Below, one piece after another: positions 31,781 to 33,966 of a stretch of 33,966 bases of DNA (position 1 is its first letter; each line of letters opens with the position of its first letter). The position numbers and the translations under genes were made by a program. Under the pieces are notes generated by a model, which was not told the DNA's origin, ran no database searches, and saw nothing but the letters and a program-made list of their open reading frames with translations. This stretch comes from Pseudomonas donghuensis (lineage in GTDB: Bacteria > Pseudomonadota > Gammaproteobacteria > Pseudomonadales > Pseudomonadaceae): positions 30,601-64,566 of the forward strand of contig NZ_JH650762.1 in NCBI RefSeq assembly GCF_000259195.1, read 5' to 3'.

Positions 31781-33252
31781 CACAATTTTATCCCAGACAA
31801 ATTTTGATACGTACTTATCGAGAAATCATCCGTCATACCAGATATAAAATCAGTTATCAAATGTGCCCTTAGGACCCATTCTTTAACATAAAAATCTTCA
31901 TCTTTCGGCAGGCCTTTAAGATCATCTCGATACGCCTGAACATATCTCTTTGGAAAAAGAGAAAGCAACTTAGACTCAATAACTATCTTCCGTCCGCTTT
32001 CATCCTTTTTTTCACCATTCAATGCCGCAGCAAAACGTCGCTCACCAACCTCTAAAATACATGAAAACTGTTCAAGCAAACCAGATATCGCCTTATATCC
32101 TGCAAGTTCGATTTTTTGAACACTCTCATGGCAGTACACACGCTCCCGACAATACCCTTTCAAGATATCTAGGATTTTTCCACAAGCCGACTCCGCCGAA
32201 ATAAGTGAAGACATTGCCCCACTCAGAACCTCATCATGATGGATGATATACTGCTCAGCAGCATGATTAACTAAAGCCCGATTCAAGTTTGTTCGAAAAT
32301 CAGTAAAAGTATACGACTTACCATCAGGCTTCCTCCCGCTAGATGCATTAGAAAGCGCTTCAGTGATAACCCCCGCCCCCTCCAACTTATCGCACCCACC
32401 AGCCAGCCACTGCTTATAAATATCAGACAATGCCAAGTGCTGATTCAACAATCCTTTTTCAATAGAATCTTCAAGATCACTTATACAATAAGCGATATCG
32501 TCAGCCGCTTCCATTATATATGCAAGAGGATACCGCTGCGGAGAGCCATATCCGAATTCAGCCCAAACACTTACAATAATATCCGCTTCTGTTGAAAAAT
32601 AACCACACTTCTTAACAAACGGAGACTTAACCTCCTCAGGCTTAACACCACTAGTACGCACGTACTTAAGATAGGCTGCCAGAGTGGTTTTGGTTAAATT
32701 CAAACCAAACTCATCATTATTCCGCTGAAGTTTAGTAACGATTCTGATACCTTGGGGGTTGCCGTCAAACTCAAGGAAATCAGCAAGAGCCCGAACTGTA
32801 TAAGAATCAGATCCAGCCATCCCTGACGCCTCAAATGAGCTTTTAAGCGCTTCAGCGCCGTTCAGCTTAAACCATTCAGAAATTGCAAACTCTCCAAAAT
32901 GGCCAAATGGCGGATTCCCAATATCATGCATCAAGCAAGCCGTCTCGACGAATGTCGTCAAAGCAGCACATTCTTCTTTTTCCGCCCAATTCCTCTCCAT
33001 CAGTTGGATAGAAATTTGATCAGCAATGTAGCGGCCAACTTGAGCAACCTCCAACGAGTGCGTCAAACGGCTCCTCACCGAAGCGTTAGACTCCATAGAA
33101 AAGACTTGAGCCTTCTGCTGAAGCCTCCTGAATGCGGGACAGAACAGAAGACGCCCCCTGTCGCTCTCTGCCTCCAGTAAAATATGGCGATCAGAAACAT
33201 CAGAAATACGGAAGCGAGTATGTGAGAGTAATTTTTTATATAAGGTGGTCAT
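31780..33252 (-). CDS. dGTPase-like HD-domain deoxynucleotide triphosphohydrolase
   Basis: A protein of 490 residues with the HD active site of the Dgt family: FRRLQQKAQVFSMESNASVRSRLTHSLEVAQVGRYIA (H65), ETACLMHDIGNPPFGHFGEFAI (H109-D110) and IMEAADDIAYCISDLED (D251/D252), the metal ligands. Enzymes of this family split dGTP or other dNTPs into nucleoside and triphosphate; some stop phages by draining dNTPs. Length fits Dgt (about 500). The start at ATG 33252 has AGGGAGG upstream. It forms an operon with the primase-like gene (one-base overlap) at the end of a defence island, so a phage-defence role is more likely than housekeeping. AT-rich compared with core genes. Confidence 0.88.
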   Translation of the reverse strand: MTTLYKKLLSHTRFRISDVSDRHILLEAESDRGRLLFCPAFRRLQQKAQVFSMESNASVRSRLTHSLEVAQVGRYIADQISIQLMERNWAEKEECAALTTFVETACLMHDIGNPPFGHFGEFAISEWFKLNGAEALKSSFEASGMAGSDSYTVRALADFLEFDGNPQGIRIVTKLQRNNDEFGLNLTKTTLAAYLKYVRTSGVKPEEVKSPFVKKCGYFSTEADIIVSVWAEFGYGSPQRYPLAYIMEAADDIAYCISDLEDSIEKGLLNQHLALSDIYKQWLAGGCDKLEGAGVITEALSNASSGRKPDGKSYTFTDFRTNLNRALVNHAAEQYIIHHDEVLSGAMSSLISAESACGKILDILKGYCRERVYCHESVQKIELAGYKAISGLLEQFSCILEVGERRFAAALNGEKKDESGRKIVIESKLLSLFPKRYVQAYRDDLKGLPKDEDFYVKEWVLRAHLITDFISGMTDDFSISTYQNLSGIKL

Positions 33253-33966
33253 TGTGCCTCCCTGCTGGCTTGCTAATTATTAGTGTCTAAAAATACTCGA
33301 CCCAAGGCAGTGATCTGGTAAAGCTTCTCCCCGCAGACCAAAGCAGAAACATTCAGAATTCCGCTCACGCCCCTAGAAATCCTGAATGCGCTCCCTATGA
33401 CCGCTCTGCGAAGCCCAAGCGGTCCTTGGGTTACAAAGCGAATGTATCTGCCAAGTGCTCTTGCAGCAAGCTGTAGAAGCGGCTAAAGCGCCACAACCGA
33501 GAAACCGCAGCGGAGGTGGGTCGACGCAACGAACGAGAGGCGACCCAAAGCAAAGTGGGATGCAGCAGCAATGCAGCGGATAAACGCATCACGGCCGGAA
33601 AATGTAGTTTTCATCCCAGAGATGCAGAAGCCCGCATGAATCGTACGGACCTGCATAACATCAAATCGTCACATACAACTGATTATCAATTGTAACTGAT
33701 ATGCATTTTTAATTATTTATAAAAACTATTGCAATTGAAAACATGATTGCAAGGGACAGAGCATGCGACGGAGCACGGTATTCCAGGAAGTTTCCCATCG
33801 GCAAAAGTCGCACTGCCAATATTCAACAAAAACAATAAGATGCGACAATAATTCAACTCAGCCCGGCACATTGATGACCAAGCACCTCAGCCTTTCATTA
33901 AGGCCAATCACAAGAACGGGAGCATCAGCTCGGATGCCGGGCTTGCCAGTTGATAGAGGCGAAACA
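33253..33966. other. 714-bp region without a convincing gene
   Basis: No supported coding frame is seen on either strand. The first 50 bp hold the promoter and SD of the dGTPase gene. Around 33675-33735 the sequence becomes very AT-rich and holds TGATTATCA (33680-33688) and TGATATGCA (33697-33705), which recall Fur half-sites. Any gene they control would lie beyond the window end. Confidence 0.5.

Noticed and set aside
33399..33430. Interleaved stems GACCGCT/AGCGGTC and CCCA/TGGG suggesting a pseudoknot
   Set aside because: The second connecting loop would have only two bases to cross a 7-bp stem, which is sterically unlikely; at most these are alternative hairpins.

Overview
The window looks like a chromosome segment from a Pseudomonas of the putida/fluorescens type. 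The evidence is GC-rich core genes, several copies of the Pseudomonas REP palindrome (core GTGGGAGCGGGCTTGCCCCG), a perfect ANR/DNR box, and small Pseudomonas-type DUF3077/DUF6124-like genes. No rRNA, tRNA, CRISPR array, integrase or transposase was recognised.

Positions 1-15000 are ordinary, GC-rich metabolic and envelope genes: a TonB-dependent siderophore receptor cut by the window edge; an SCO/PCu(A)C copper-delivery operon; a GNAT enzyme; an M28 aminopeptidase fused to an autotransporter barrel; a sulfonate-type binding protein with a flavin monooxygenase (likely organosulfur scavenging); a START-domain protein; an APC amino-acid permease divergent from a MocR regulator; a tandem REP array; a Cys-rich secreted protein; and a ferric-reductase-like flavoprotein under an apparent ANR box. 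A decayed TauE/SafE-like fragment next to a lone REP marks the edge of this block.

Positions 15190-23930 form a first accessory block. A minus-strand operon encodes a 302-residue protein with a hydrophobic core and two paralogous small membrane proteins, which resembles a toxin with duplicated immunity genes. Next comes a divergent set: a PLD nuclease, a 446-residue unknown and a 1082-residue SF1 helicase, a plausible but undescribed defence module. Two small DUF3077/DUF6124-like genes follow. Their 5' leader folds on paper into a multi-branched structure ending in a hairpin that hides the ribosome binding site.

Positions 24270-33250 form a second, generally AT-richer defence island. A 93-bp repeat (82/93 identical) occurs at 24271 and 28137, ahead of an HNH nuclease gene and of a vsr-MTase-REase trio. 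Between the copies lie the HNH gene (one in-frame amber codon in an otherwise intact frame), an orphan HsdR-N-type nuclease, a decayed DUF3077 copy and a host-like GNAT-Rnk fusion. The vsr-dcm-REase genes overlap and read as one type II restriction-modification operon. The island ends with a two-gene operon of a dGTPase-like HD hydrolase and a possible primase-like protein, which suggests nucleotide-depletion defence. The last 714 bp hold no convincing gene.

All functional assignments come from reading motifs and family resemblance by eye. No search, folding program or alignment was run.
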